This document shows positions 15,512 to 23,424 of a DNA stretch of 50,561 nucleotides, piece after piece. Each line of letters starts with the position of its first letter. Position 1 is the first letter of the stretch. Under the pieces are notes generated by a model that saw nothing but the letters and a program-made list of their open reading frames with translations, ran no database searches and had not been told where the DNA came from. The stretch comes from Nitrospira sp. CG24B. Lineage in GTDB: Bacteria; Nitrospirota; Nitrospiria; Nitrospirales; Nitrospiraceae. The stretch is taken from positions 1,188,731 through 1,239,291 of the forward strand of contig NEWS02000004.1 of the NCBI GenBank assembly GCA_002869845.2, written 5' to 3'. Made by a program: the position numbers and the translations under genes.

Positions 15512-18500
15512 TTAAGCAGATTCGGCAAGACGCCGGCCCCAGAGGTCTTGTAAAGCATCTAATCGCCCCGTGTCTGCGTCCCGCAATGCATACAGATATT
15601 CCGCCCGCTGTACCGACTCCGATGGCGCCATCTCCACATGCGGCAACCTCAGCCGATAGAGTAGCGCAGCCAAAAGCACCCGCCCTATGCGACCGTTGAA
15701 GTCCTTGAAGGGATGTATCCATTGAAACCGCCAGTCGGCCCATGCCAGGAACTCTGCCGCGCTCCTGACAGAAGCACCAGGATCGTGCCGCAAGCGCTCA
15801 TCAAGATCATCGCAAAACTGCCGTATGTGGATCGGCACTTCATAGTAGGGAGGCGGGAGATGGGCGCCAACCTGCACATTCACATCGCGAAACCGTCCGG
15901 CCCAATCGGGGAACAAAGGCCCGGCCAGCCGGGTATGACGCTGGCACAGCCATTCGGAACTGATGGCGATCTGATCGGGATTGGCCTGAAGAATCTCGTC
16001 GTAAATGGCAACGAGTGGAACGGCGAGGCGTTCGGAGAGTTCTGAATAGGAGAGGCGGCCTTCGGCGGTCTCAAACTCGCGAGTGGAGCCTAGCTCGCTT
16101 TGGCTCTTGGAGTTTGCGTCAGGATCTTGAGACGATCCGTACTGACCGGCTGGTTCTCGAACGCCATGGACTGGCTCACCCGCTCCAGCAGGACTTTCCG
16201 GTGCGCTGCCGCCACCTTCGCCGGGGTATTGTGCTGGCTGCGCCACTGTTGCAGACGCGCCTCGGCTTGCGCCAGGTCGATCGGCTGAGTCGGTTTCTGT
16301 TTCATGGCTGTCATTCTCCTTCACTTTGGCCGAAGAAGCAACCGATGCAGCTTCGACAATCTGAATCTCCTCTTCCGTCAGGTCGTAGAGATCATAGACT
16401 AATCGATCGATCTCCTGATCAGTTGCGTCGATCTGACGTTGTAACCGATCTTTGTCAGTAGGTGTCTTGGCATCAGTGAGCCGCTGGTGCAACTCCAGCA
16501 TGCCTTCGACAAGCGAAACTATCCGGCCATGCTTTTCCTTGTCAGCCTTCGAGGTAAAGTCGATGACTCGGATCGGCACCTTCTCCATATATTGATAGAT
16601 GAGCCGATAGCGATACTGCCCGGCACGAACGCCGAATGGGATGCTGAGGTTGCTGATGGCAAACCAAAATGATCGGCTATTCAGTATGCCCAGCAGGTAC
16701 GGATCGTCCACACCCAAGCAGTACGCGGTATTGGCAAGATACCGGCCGCTTCGATCCAGGAAGAATCGTGGCGCTTTACAGATGTCGGGGAAGATGATCT
16801 TGGGACCGTCAAAATATCCGTAATAGTCGCAGGGACGCAGCTCCCACCAGTACTGCCCCTTATCTTGTCGTTTATGGCAGGCCTCGGCAAATGGCTCAAG
16901 ATGCCTGGCGATAGTGCGATGGGTCGCAGCCAACCAGTTCCACGCCTCACGCTCAGGCACCTGTCCGGCTGCTTTCTTTTCCTTTGCCATCGCAGCCTGA
17001 GTCCAGCCAGAGGGAAGCACGATTAAGAACCGCCCGCCATCCTCGATTTCATAACGGCGAATATTCTGACCGCCAAGGAATGGCTTAATGAGAATTTCGC
17101 TTTGGCGCGCGCCCTGCACAAGCTCATCACGCTGTTCCTGATTCAGCTCAAACGCCTCATTCAAACCCGTCAACAATCCGCGAAAGAACTTTCGATCAAC
17201 GTATTCGCCGAGCGGCTTGCCGGCCTGCATCACCTTGTCAAACACTGCCGCCTCTTCATCTGACTTCAGCGACCAGGCGTTTTCTGTGAGACGCTCCTGC
17301 GGGATCGTAAAACGATAGTCGATCGCGCTGTCGTCGAGACTCGCAAAGTCCAGCGAAGGAATGCGTGAGACTTCGATGCGTGCTGGTTGTTTCGTCTTCG
17401 CCAGGAGTGGAATGCACACATAGGTGTCTTTCGCATTCTCGAACACAGCCAGCCCGCCAAAGTCCACAATGCGAAGCACGGCGGCCTGCTTCTTCAGCGT
17501 TCGGCGCAAGGCTTCCCCATACGTCGTGCGGAGAAAGCTGCTCGACACGATAAAGCTGAAGCGCCCCCCTTCACGGAGCAATGCCACACTCTTTTCCATG
17601 AAGTAGGCAAAGAGATCCGCCACCCCGTCGTAGGCTTCGTAGCGTTGAGCCAGATAGTCTTTGAATTCCGACAGCGATTCCTGCCGCACATAGGGCGGAT
17701 TCCCAACGACGGCATCGAAGCCGCCCGCTTTCATGATCGCCGGGAACTCGGTCTTCCAGTCGAAGGGATTTACTCGGCGCATCGCTTCATCGTCCGGCAT
17801 GAGCTGGCCTGAGAAATAGTCCGGTCCGATGAGACTGTTGCCGCACTTGATGTTCTGCCCCAGATCAGGCAACGCTCGCTCATGGACAAAGGACAGTTGC
17901 CGCTTGAGCGTCTCATCACTTTCACCTTCCAGCACTTTGAGCAGCAAACTTAGTTTGGTGACTTCCACGGCCTGACCGTCGATGTCCACACCATAGATGT
18001 TGTTCAGGAGAATCCGCTTCTTCTCCTGGGTCATCAACCGCCACTCGCCGCTGACCGTCTGAAAGAGTTCCTTGCGGTGCTTCTCCGCGCCATCCTTCAC
18101 ATACCAGTCGCGATGATAAGTCAGGAGATAGCGATAGGCGCCGAGCAAGAATGATCCGGATCCGCAGGCCGGATCGAGCACGGTGAGCTTCGCAATCTGC
18201 TTCGGCGTCTTGCCGTCGCACAACACGCCGACCGTCTGCTTGACGATGTATTCGACGATATAGGCAGGCGTGTAATAGACACCGCCGGCCTTCTTGACCT
18301 CCGGCTTCTCTTCGATCTTGGCCTGATGGCCGGAGGTGAGCCGAATAACCTTTCCGAGGAATTGCTCATAGACCTGGCCGAGAATTTCCGTGGGGAGCAC
18401 GGAAAACTCGTAGGGGCTCTGGGGATAGTAGAGCCGGCCGAGAATCTCTTTGAGCACCTTATCGTCGATCTTCAGACTCGGCGTAAGATCGTCTGGCGAT

Positions 18501-19372
18501 TCGGCTCGATCCTGTTCCTTATGAAAATGAAAGAGACCGGAGTTGTACCGGTCGTCGGCCTGTTCGTAGAGGTAGCGCAGCCGACCGTAGATGTTCTGCC
18601 CGTTCAGTAGCGCTTGCAGTTGGCCGTAGGGTTCGACGCCTCGATCTTCGCAAATACGGAGGAAGATCAGCCTGTCGATAGTGCGCTGGACGGAAAAGTT
18701 CAGCTCGTGGACGGTGAGCGAAGGATTCCTGAGCGCGAGATTCTTAGCGAGCGACTCCCGCCAGGTTTCGATCTCTTTCAGAAATTCCGCATCGACGGTG
18801 GCCGTACCCCGCTTGCGATCAGTGACGGCATACTTGTCGAAGGAACCTTTGAGCACCGCCTCTTTGGTAAAGATGGAGGCGATCTCATCCCATCGGGCCA
18901 GATAGGCCCGATAGGTAAGATAGAGAATGCGGCCCGTGCTGGATTTATCCGACGGGTTTGGGCGGGTACGGCAATCGTAGACGGCGAATTCCTCGAAGTC
19001 GGTCAGGATGGAGAGCGGGAGCTTAGCCGACCAGGCATAGCGGCGAAGCTGATAGGCCGGGGGGATCTCGTCTTTGACGTTGACGGCCGGTTTCTTGGCT
19101 TCCAGGAAAAACTTGCGCGACCCGCCGATGCGGAAACAGTAGTCGGGCGCTTTGGTGTTGCCGCCGATCTTGATGGCATCTTCATGGATAACGTCTTTGT
19201 ACGCCTCGGCATGGCCCTGCTTATTGGCCACGTCCCACCCGAGCGCCTCGAAGAACGGATCGAGAAACTCCCGGCGCACCTGGGTTTCGTTGTAACTCTG
19301 GCTCTTGTAGGAATCGCGGTTTTGCTCGAACCGGCCGATGAGCTCCGAAACAATAGGAGGTGCTTGCCCCAT
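15512..19372 (-). CDS. type IIG-like restriction-modification protein with in-frame C-terminal Fic domain
   Basis: The ORF of 1286 codons has three parts. Residues 1-~200: nuclease-like domain with APD (Asp 77) and LEAKK (Glu 91, Lys 93), a PD-(D/E)XK site. Residues ~380-1000: gamma-class N6-adenine methyltransferase (motif I LDPACGSGSFL; motif IV GNPPYVRQE) and target-recognition region, ending with YDLTEEEIQIVEAA, which resembles the natural end of stand-alone Eco57I-like proteins. Residues ~1010-1095: low-complexity linker rich in Ser, Gly, Pro, Ala. Residues ~1095-1286: Fic domain with HPFKDFNGRIGR at 1220-1231 (canonical HPFX(D/E)GNGRXXR, with Gly to Phe). Fic proteins transfer AMP or related groups. 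In the linker DNA, another frame encodes an antitoxin-like ORF. There is no ATG, GTG or TTG for the Fic part after residue 1043 (GTG at 16246), so fusion is the simplest reading. A weak promoter ATGACT-N17-TATTCT lies just upstream. Confidence 0.85.
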   Translation of the reverse strand: MGQAPPIVSELIGRFEQNRDSYKSQSYNETQVRREFLDPFFEALGWDVANKQGHAEAYKDVIHEDAIKIGGNTKAPDYCFRIGGSRKFFLEAKKPAVNVKDEIPPAYQLRRYAWSAKLPLSILTDFEEFAVYDCRTRPNPSDKSSTGRILYLTYRAYLARWDEIASIFTKEAVLKGSFDKYAVTDRKRGTATVDAEFLKEIETWRESLAKNLALRNPSLTVHELNFSVQRTIDRLIFLRICEDRGVEPYGQLQALLNGQNIYGRLRYLYEQADDRYNSGLFHFHKEQDRAESPDDLTPSLKIDDKVLKEILGRLYYPQSPYEFSVLPTEILGQVYEQFLGKVIRLTSGHQAKIEEKPEVKKAGGVYYTPAYIVEYIVKQTVGVLCDGKTPKQIAKLTVLDPACGSGSFLLGAYRYLLTYHRDWYVKDGAEKHRKELFQTVSGEWRLMTQEKKRILLNNIYGVDIDGQAVEVTKLSLLLKVLEGESDETLKRQLSFVHERALPDLGQNIKCGNSLIGPDYFSGQLMPDDEAMRRVNPFDWKTEFPAIMKAGGFDAVVGNPPYVRQESLSEFKDYLAQRYEAYDGVADLFAYFMEKSVALLREGGRFSFIVSSSFLRTTYGEALRRTLKKQAAVLRIVDFGGLAVFENAKDTYVCIPLLAKTKQPARIEVSRIPSLDFASLDDSAIDYRFTIPQERLTENAWSLKSDEEAAVFDKVMQAGKPLGEYVDRKFFRGLLTGLNEAFELNQEQRDELVQGARQSEILIKPFLGGQNIRRYEIEDGGRFLIVLPSGWTQAAMAKEKKAAGQVPEREAWNWLAATHRTIARHLEPFAEACHKRQDKGQYWWELRPCDYYGYFDGPKIIFPDICKAPRFFLDRSGRYLANTAYCLGVDDPYLLGILNSRSFWFAISNLSIPFGVRAGQYRYRLIYQYMEKVPIRVIDFTSKADKEKHGRIVSLVEGMLELHQRLTDAKTPTDKDRLQRQIDATDQEIDRLVYDLYDLTEEEIQIVEAASVASSAKVKENDSHETETDSADRPGASRGASATVAQPAQYPGEGGGSAPESPAGAGEPVHGVREPAGQYGSSQDPDANSKSQSELGSTREFETAEGRLSYSELSERLAVPLVAIYDEILQANPDQIAISSEWLCQRHTRLAGPLFPDWAGRFRDVNVQVGAHLPPPYYEVPIHIRQFCDDLDERLRHDPGASVRSAAEFLAWADWRFQWIHPFKDFNGRIGRVLLAALLYRLRLPHVEMAPSESVQRAEYLYALRDADTGRLDALQDLWGRRLAESA
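16090..16314 (-). CDS. candidate Fic antitoxin (FicA-like) hidden in the linker of the restriction-modification ORF
   Basis: The ORF has 74 codons in a different frame from the 1286-codon ORF, on the same strand. It reads as a helical protein: DLAQAEARLQQWR, then AHRKVLLERVSQ, then SMAFENQPVS. SMAFEN fits the (S/T)XXXE(G/N) inhibitory motif of class I Fic antitoxins, whose Glu blocks ATP binding in the Fic active site. AAGGAG lies about 10 bases before its fourth codon (ATG at 16305), a better ribosome site than for the first ATG. It ends with TAG at 16090, exactly where the Fic domain begins in the other frame. Antitoxin-then-toxin with tight spacing is the normal order of class I Fic systems. 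The ORF explains why the linker of the long ORF is low-complexity. Not certain to be translated. Confidence 0.6.
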   Translation of the reverse strand: MTAMKQKPTQPIDLAQAEARLQQWRSQHNTPAKVAAAHRKVLLERVSQSMAFENQPVSTDRLKILTQTPRAKAS

Positions 19373-19573
19373 AGAAGACTTCTAGTCCAGATCCCTTTGC
19401 GAGTGGGCAGAAGAATACCGTTTTCCTAAAAAGAAGTCATCGGGCTTCTGCTTCCGCACGAGGTTGCATAAGGCTGGAGAAGGACGTGCTAAGCACTTGT
19501 AGACTGCGTTGTGAGGGCGGAGCAGGCGAAAATGAGTCAAGCGTGAGTCAAGTTATCAGTCAACCTGATTGCT
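19373..19573. other. gap between restriction-modification gene and SIMPL remnant
   Basis: About 200 bases with no coding region. It contains a short direct repeat GAGTCAAG (twice, 12 bases apart). No terminator for the secD operon was found here. Confidence 0.5.
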
Positions 19574-20083
19574 TCACTTCGGCGCAACTTCATACACCAG
19601 CGTCACCGTTGCCTCAATCTTCAGTTCACCCGGTGAGATCGGCACATCACCTGCACCCGACTCCATCGCCATGCGTGCCATGGCGGCGGCGGGCCTGATC
19701 ATATGGCCACTCTCATGAATTGATAGCACCCGCGCGAGTTTCACCTGCAGCGCCTCGCTCAGCACCGCTGCTTTCTCGCGCGCCTTGGCCGCCGCCTGCT
19801 TCAAGGCACTCAGACGTACCGATTGTTCATCGCGCAACCCCCAGTGCAATCCCTGAAAGCTATTCGCGCCGGCCTTCAAGACTTCTTCGATCACCGTGCC
19901 GACTCTATCGAGAATGCGGATTTCCACCGTCACCATATTGCTCACGACGTAGCCGACAATTTCCGGAGAAGCAGGCGGCACATCAGCGGGGCGATGAGGC
20001 GGCGGTCGATATTGCGGGGAGACTGCAAAGGACGAGGTTTGGATACGTTCCTTGTCAATCTGCAGATCTCGTAGCCGCTCCAT
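19574..20083 (-). pseudogene. 5'-truncated SIMPL-domain (DUF541/YggE-type) gene
   Basis: The ORF of 169 residues matches the middle and C-terminal part of SIMPL proteins: IQTSSFAVSPQYRPP, the central strand VSNMVTVEIRILDRVGTVIE, and the Ala/Lys-rich helix LKQAAAKAREKAAVLSEALQV. Complete members have about 230-250 residues with a signal peptide and ~70 further residues before this point. None is present. Homology seems to extend in frame about ten residues before the only usable ATG (WEDKVMERL), and the frame then meets a stop inside secD's end, so the 5' part has been lost. It could still be expressed from the ATG at 20083 (GGGAAG upstream) as a cytoplasmic fragment. It lies 91 bases after secD, where secF is expected. 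Confidence 0.7.
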
Positions 20084-20174
20084 GACTTTGTCTTCCCAAG
20101 AATCTCTAACATGCGCACTCCCTTTTGATAACCCTGAGCGTCTCCGTGAAGAGTCACCGCTGATGGCTTCATGG

Positions 20175-21812
20175 TTAGATGCTCAACGCCTCGACTTTTC
20201 GTCGATGATACAACAGATCAAAAATGACTTTTGTCCCGATCAATGCCGTGAAGAGATTGATGGCAATCCCCAGGCACAGCGTCACGGCAAATCCCTTGAT
20301 CGGCCCAGTCCCAAAGAGAAACAGGGCGACTCCAGTGATCAGCGTCGTCACGTGTGAATCGATAATCGTCAAGAGCGCCTTGTCGTAACCGGCATCGATG
20401 GCGGATCGCGCCGCCTTTCCGCCACGCAGCTCTTCGCGAATTCGCTCGAAAATCAAGACATTCGAATCGACACCCATTCCAATCGTGAGCACGATACCGG
20501 CGATTCCTGGCAGGGTCAACGTGGCGGTCACGGCGGAGAGGGCCCCCATCAGACACACCAAATTCAATACCAAGGCAAAGTCCGCGATCAGCCCAGACAG
20601 ACGGTAGTAGACGATCATGAAAATCACCACCATTGTCCCAGCGATGAGAGTAGCCCTGATCCCCTTATCGATAGAATCTTGGCCGAGGGACGGACCGACC
20701 GTAAGATCCTGCACGATCTTCAACGGCGCCGGGAGCGCACCGGCCCGGAGAACAATCGCCAAATCATTGGCCTCCTGCGTGGTAAAGGTCCCGGTAATCT
20801 GCGCGCGTCCCCCTGAAATACGTTCCTGGATAACCGGCGCCGAGTAGATGGTGTTATCCAGGACGACGGCCATACGCTTCTTGACGTTCTCGCTCGTAAT
20901 CCGTTCGAATTCCTGCCCCCCCTTGGAGTCAAACGTGATGGACACATACGCATCATTGAATTGGCCGATGGCAACACGCGCATCGCTCAGCACGTCACCA
21001 GTCAACATGACCCGCTTCTTGACGACATAGGGCATGCGAAACTCAACACCCGTGTCCTTGTCGACCATTCGCTCGAATAAAATCTGATCGCTCTCCGGCA
21101 GTTTGCCGGCAAACTGCTGGAGCACCTCGGCTTCTTTGTCTTTCGGAACACGCGCCGGGAGATCAAGGTGGAGGTCTTCGTCCAACATTTTGAATTCGAG
21201 CAGCGCCGTCTCCTTAATCAGACCCTTGGCACGTTTCGGATCCTTGACACCAGGCAGCTGCACGACGATTTGCTTCAACCCTTGGCGTTGAACGATCGGC
21301 TCCGCGACGCCGAACTGATCGATGCGGTTCCGGATGGTTTCCAATGCCTGGTTGATAGCGGAATCCTTGATGCGCTTGGTTTCTAGCTCACGAAGCTCCC
21401 ACACCATGCTATTCGCCGACCCCGCCGACTCCTTCTCGATAAACATGGGGAAATCATCGATCAGTTTCTGGACGGAGGCCTTCGTATCGGCATTCTGCAG
21501 CTGAATCACAATTTGCTCATGCCCGGTTCGCTTGACTGAGTCGACCGCGAGTTTCTTTTCGGTCATGAGATCCTGCAGCGCGGTGACGGAACGGTCAACC
21601 GCGATCTCCACGGCGCGATCCTCGTCCACCTCCAGCACCATATGGATGCCGCCCTGCAAATCTAAGCCCAACGTAATCCCTTTGTTCGGGAGCACTGCCT
21701 TCAGCCAGCCCGGCAAGGCTTGATACGCCGGCTGATAGGACGGGAGAAAGGCCACCACCGATACCAAGATGACCAGTGTTAATAACCAGAGCCGCCCACT
21801 TACCTTTTTCAT
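20175..21812 (-). CDS. secD: protein translocase subunit SecD
   Basis: The protein of 545 residues has the SecD layout: N-terminal membrane helix (LWLLTLVILVSVVAFL), the KGITLGLDLQGGIHMVLEVD motif, a large periplasmic P1 region, and a C-terminal five-helix RND-type membrane domain (LIAGTMVVIFMIVYYRLSG; GIVLTIGMGVDSNVLIFERI). SecD with SecF uses the proton gradient to pull proteins through SecYEG. It is separated from yajC by 29 bases in the usual yajC-secD order. secF, normally next, is absent here; a truncated SIMPL gene occupies that place. The protein ends normally and is not a SecDF fusion. Confidence 0.95.
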   Translation of the reverse strand: MKKVSGRLWLLTLVILVSVVAFLPSYQPAYQALPGWLKAVLPNKGITLGLDLQGGIHMVLEVDEDRAVEIAVDRSVTALQDLMTEKKLAVDSVKRTGHEQIVIQLQNADTKASVQKLIDDFPMFIEKESAGSANSMVWELRELETKRIKDSAINQALETIRNRIDQFGVAEPIVQRQGLKQIVVQLPGVKDPKRAKGLIKETALLEFKMLDEDLHLDLPARVPKDKEAEVLQQFAGKLPESDQILFERMVDKDTGVEFRMPYVVKKRVMLTGDVLSDARVAIGQFNDAYVSITFDSKGGQEFERITSENVKKRMAVVLDNTIYSAPVIQERISGGRAQITGTFTTQEANDLAIVLRAGALPAPLKIVQDLTVGPSLGQDSIDKGIRATLIAGTMVVIFMIVYYRLSGLIADFALVLNLVCLMGALSAVTATLTLPGIAGIVLTIGMGVDSNVLIFERIREELRGGKAARSAIDAGYDKALLTIIDSHVTTLITGVALFLFGTGPIKGFAVTLCLGIAINLFTALIGTKVIFDLLYHRRKVEALSI

Positions 21813-21841
21813 GTCGTCCGTGACCCCTTATCCCGTGTGAA

Positions 21842-22210
21842 CTACGCGTCTTTGTCCTTGTCCTTCTCTTTTTCTTTATCTTCCTCTTCCCCACGTACGC
21901 GCGAAACATTCTCGCGCTGCATTTTAATTTTGGTATTATCGGCAATCTGCAAGGTCACCGTCTCTTTCCCGATGTTGGTGATGGTGCCCCAGATTCCTGA
22001 CGTCGTGACCACTTTGTCGCCCTTCTTCAAGGCGTCCAACAAGGACTGCTGCTGCTTTTGCTTCTTCTGTTGAGGCCGGATCAGAAGAAAATAAAAAATG
22101 ACAAAGATCAAGAGGAACGGGAGCAACGATAACATCCCGCTCGCCCCTCCACTCGCGGATGCCCCGCCTCCGCTCGTCCCTTCAGCCCATGCAATCGATT
22201 CCATCAACAT
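21842..22210 (-). CDS. yajC: preprotein translocase subunit YajC
   Basis: The protein of 122 residues has a single membrane helix (MLSLLPFLLIFVIFYFLLI) followed by RPQQKKQKQQQSLLDALKKG, a strand-rich VVTTSGIWGTITNIGKETVTLQIADNTKI core, and a very charged Lys/Glu/Asp tail. This is the typical YajC arrangement; YajC associates with SecDF. A Gly/Ala/Ser-rich stretch precedes the helix. It lies 18 bases after tgt and 29 bases before secD, the conserved tgt-yajC-secD order. Confidence 0.93.
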   Translation of the reverse strand: MLMESIAWAEGTSGGGASASGGASGMLSLLPFLLIFVIFYFLLIRPQQKKQKQQQSLLDALKKGDKVVTTSGIWGTITNIGKETVTLQIADNTKIKMQRENVSRVRGEEEDKEKEKDKDKDA

Positions 22211-22228
22211 CGAGCCAATCCCCTTCTT

Positions 22229-23404
22229 CTATATGTGACCGTTCCCATCCAATTTTCCACACGGTTCTTCACACTCCGCTAGACCGGCCATGACCCCCTG
22301 TCGGGTGTGGTTCCGATAAAACGCGTCCCGAAATTCAGGAAACGTTCCCTCTCGCAAGGCTTCCCGTATTTGGCGCATCAATTCGGAAAAATACCATAAG
22401 TTATGAATCGTGTTGAGCCGGGCTCCCAGCATTTCCTTGACCATAAACAAGTGGTGCAAATAGGCCCGTGAGTATCGACGGCATACCGGACAGGTGCACT
22501 CAGGATCGATCGGCTGTTCATCCTCAGCATGCCGTGCTTGCTTGATGACAACCCGACCGGTGCGTGTAAAGAGAGAGCCTGTTCGGCCATGACGCGAGGG
22601 GACGACGCAATCGAAGAGATCGATACCCCGGGCCACCCCTTCAAGCAGATCGTCCGGATGTCCGACCCCCATAAGATACCGAGGCTTGTTTGCCGGCAAC
22701 TCTGGAACCGTCACATCGAGCATCGCATACATGTCGGGCTTCCCTTCTCCGACCGACAGCCCGCCGATCGCGTAGCCGTCGAACCCCAATTTCACGAGCT
22801 CCCTCGCCGAAGCGACCCGCAAGTCCGATTCCAATCCACCCTGGACGATGCCAAACAAGGCCTGGTCCGTTCGTCGCCGGCTTGCCTGACAACGCTCCGC
22901 CCAGAGCTGAGTTCGGCGCACACCGTCCTGGATGATCGCTCGATCGGCAGGCAACGCCACACATTGATCAAGCACCATGATGATATCGGCACCCAACGCC
23001 TCTTCGATTTCTATCGCCTTTTCTGGCGTCAGGAAATGCGTCGAGCCATCGATGTGCGATTGAAACGTGACGCCCTCGTCGGTAATCTCGCACAACTTCG
23101 CTAAACTGAAAATCTGAAACCCCCCGCTGTCGGTGAGGATCGCTCCCGGCCAGCCGGTGAAGGCGTGGAGCCCTCCCATGTCAGCCACAATCTTATGACC
23201 AGGACGCAAGTACAGGTGATAGGCATTATTGAGGATGAGTCGAAACCCAAGATCCTTCACGTCATCCGGTTCGAGCCCCTTGACGGGACCCAACGAGCCC
23301 ACTGGCATGAAGGCCGGTGTTTCGACCTCTGCATGGCCGGTCGTGAGCAAGCCGACGCGGCCTTTGGAATGTCGATCGGATTGTTGAACTTGGTACTGCA
23401 TCAT
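22229..23404 (-). CDS. tgt: queuine tRNA-ribosyltransferase
   Basis: The protein of 391 residues exchanges guanine 34 of GUN-anticodon tRNAs for the queuosine precursor preQ1. Recognisable parts are TPAFMPVGSLGPVKGL near the start, the ILTDSGGFQIFSL substrate pocket, the catalytic Asp region LFDCVVPSRHGRTG, GLSVGEGKP, and the zinc site CTCPVCRRYSRAYLHHLF. Length is normal for the family (about 370-390). It lies 20 bases after argS and 18 before yajC, so it is co-transcribed. The short C-terminal extension after the zinc site is ordinary. Confidence 0.96.
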   Translation of the reverse strand: MMQYQVQQSDRHSKGRVGLLTTGHAEVETPAFMPVGSLGPVKGLEPDDVKDLGFRLILNNAYHLYLRPGHKIVADMGGLHAFTGWPGAILTDSGGFQIFSLAKLCEITDEGVTFQSHIDGSTHFLTPEKAIEIEEALGADIIMVLDQCVALPADRAIIQDGVRRTQLWAERCQASRRRTDQALFGIVQGGLESDLRVASARELVKLGFDGYAIGGLSVGEGKPDMYAMLDVTVPELPANKPRYLMGVGHPDDLLEGVARGIDLFDCVVPSRHGRTGSLFTRTGRVVIKQARHAEDEQPIDPECTCPVCRRYSRAYLHHLFMVKEMLGARLNTIHNLWYFSELMRQIREALREGTFPEFRDAFYRNHTRQGVMAGLAECEEPCGKLDGNGHI

Positions 23405-23424
23405 CTTTTACGGAGTCTGATCCG

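Noticed and set aside
15399..15743. Small minus-strand ORF at the end of the restriction-modification gene
   Set aside because: It overlaps the conserved Fic domain in another frame, has low-complexity composition and no ribosome site or motif.
19574..20175. N-terminal part of the SIMPL protein in the alternative frame (starting at 20172)
   Set aside because: That reading does not resemble a signal peptide or SIMPL N-terminus and runs out of frame into the real domain.
20175..21812. SecD as a SecDF fusion that would explain the missing secF
   Set aside because: The protein ends after one RND-type membrane domain at normal SecD length.
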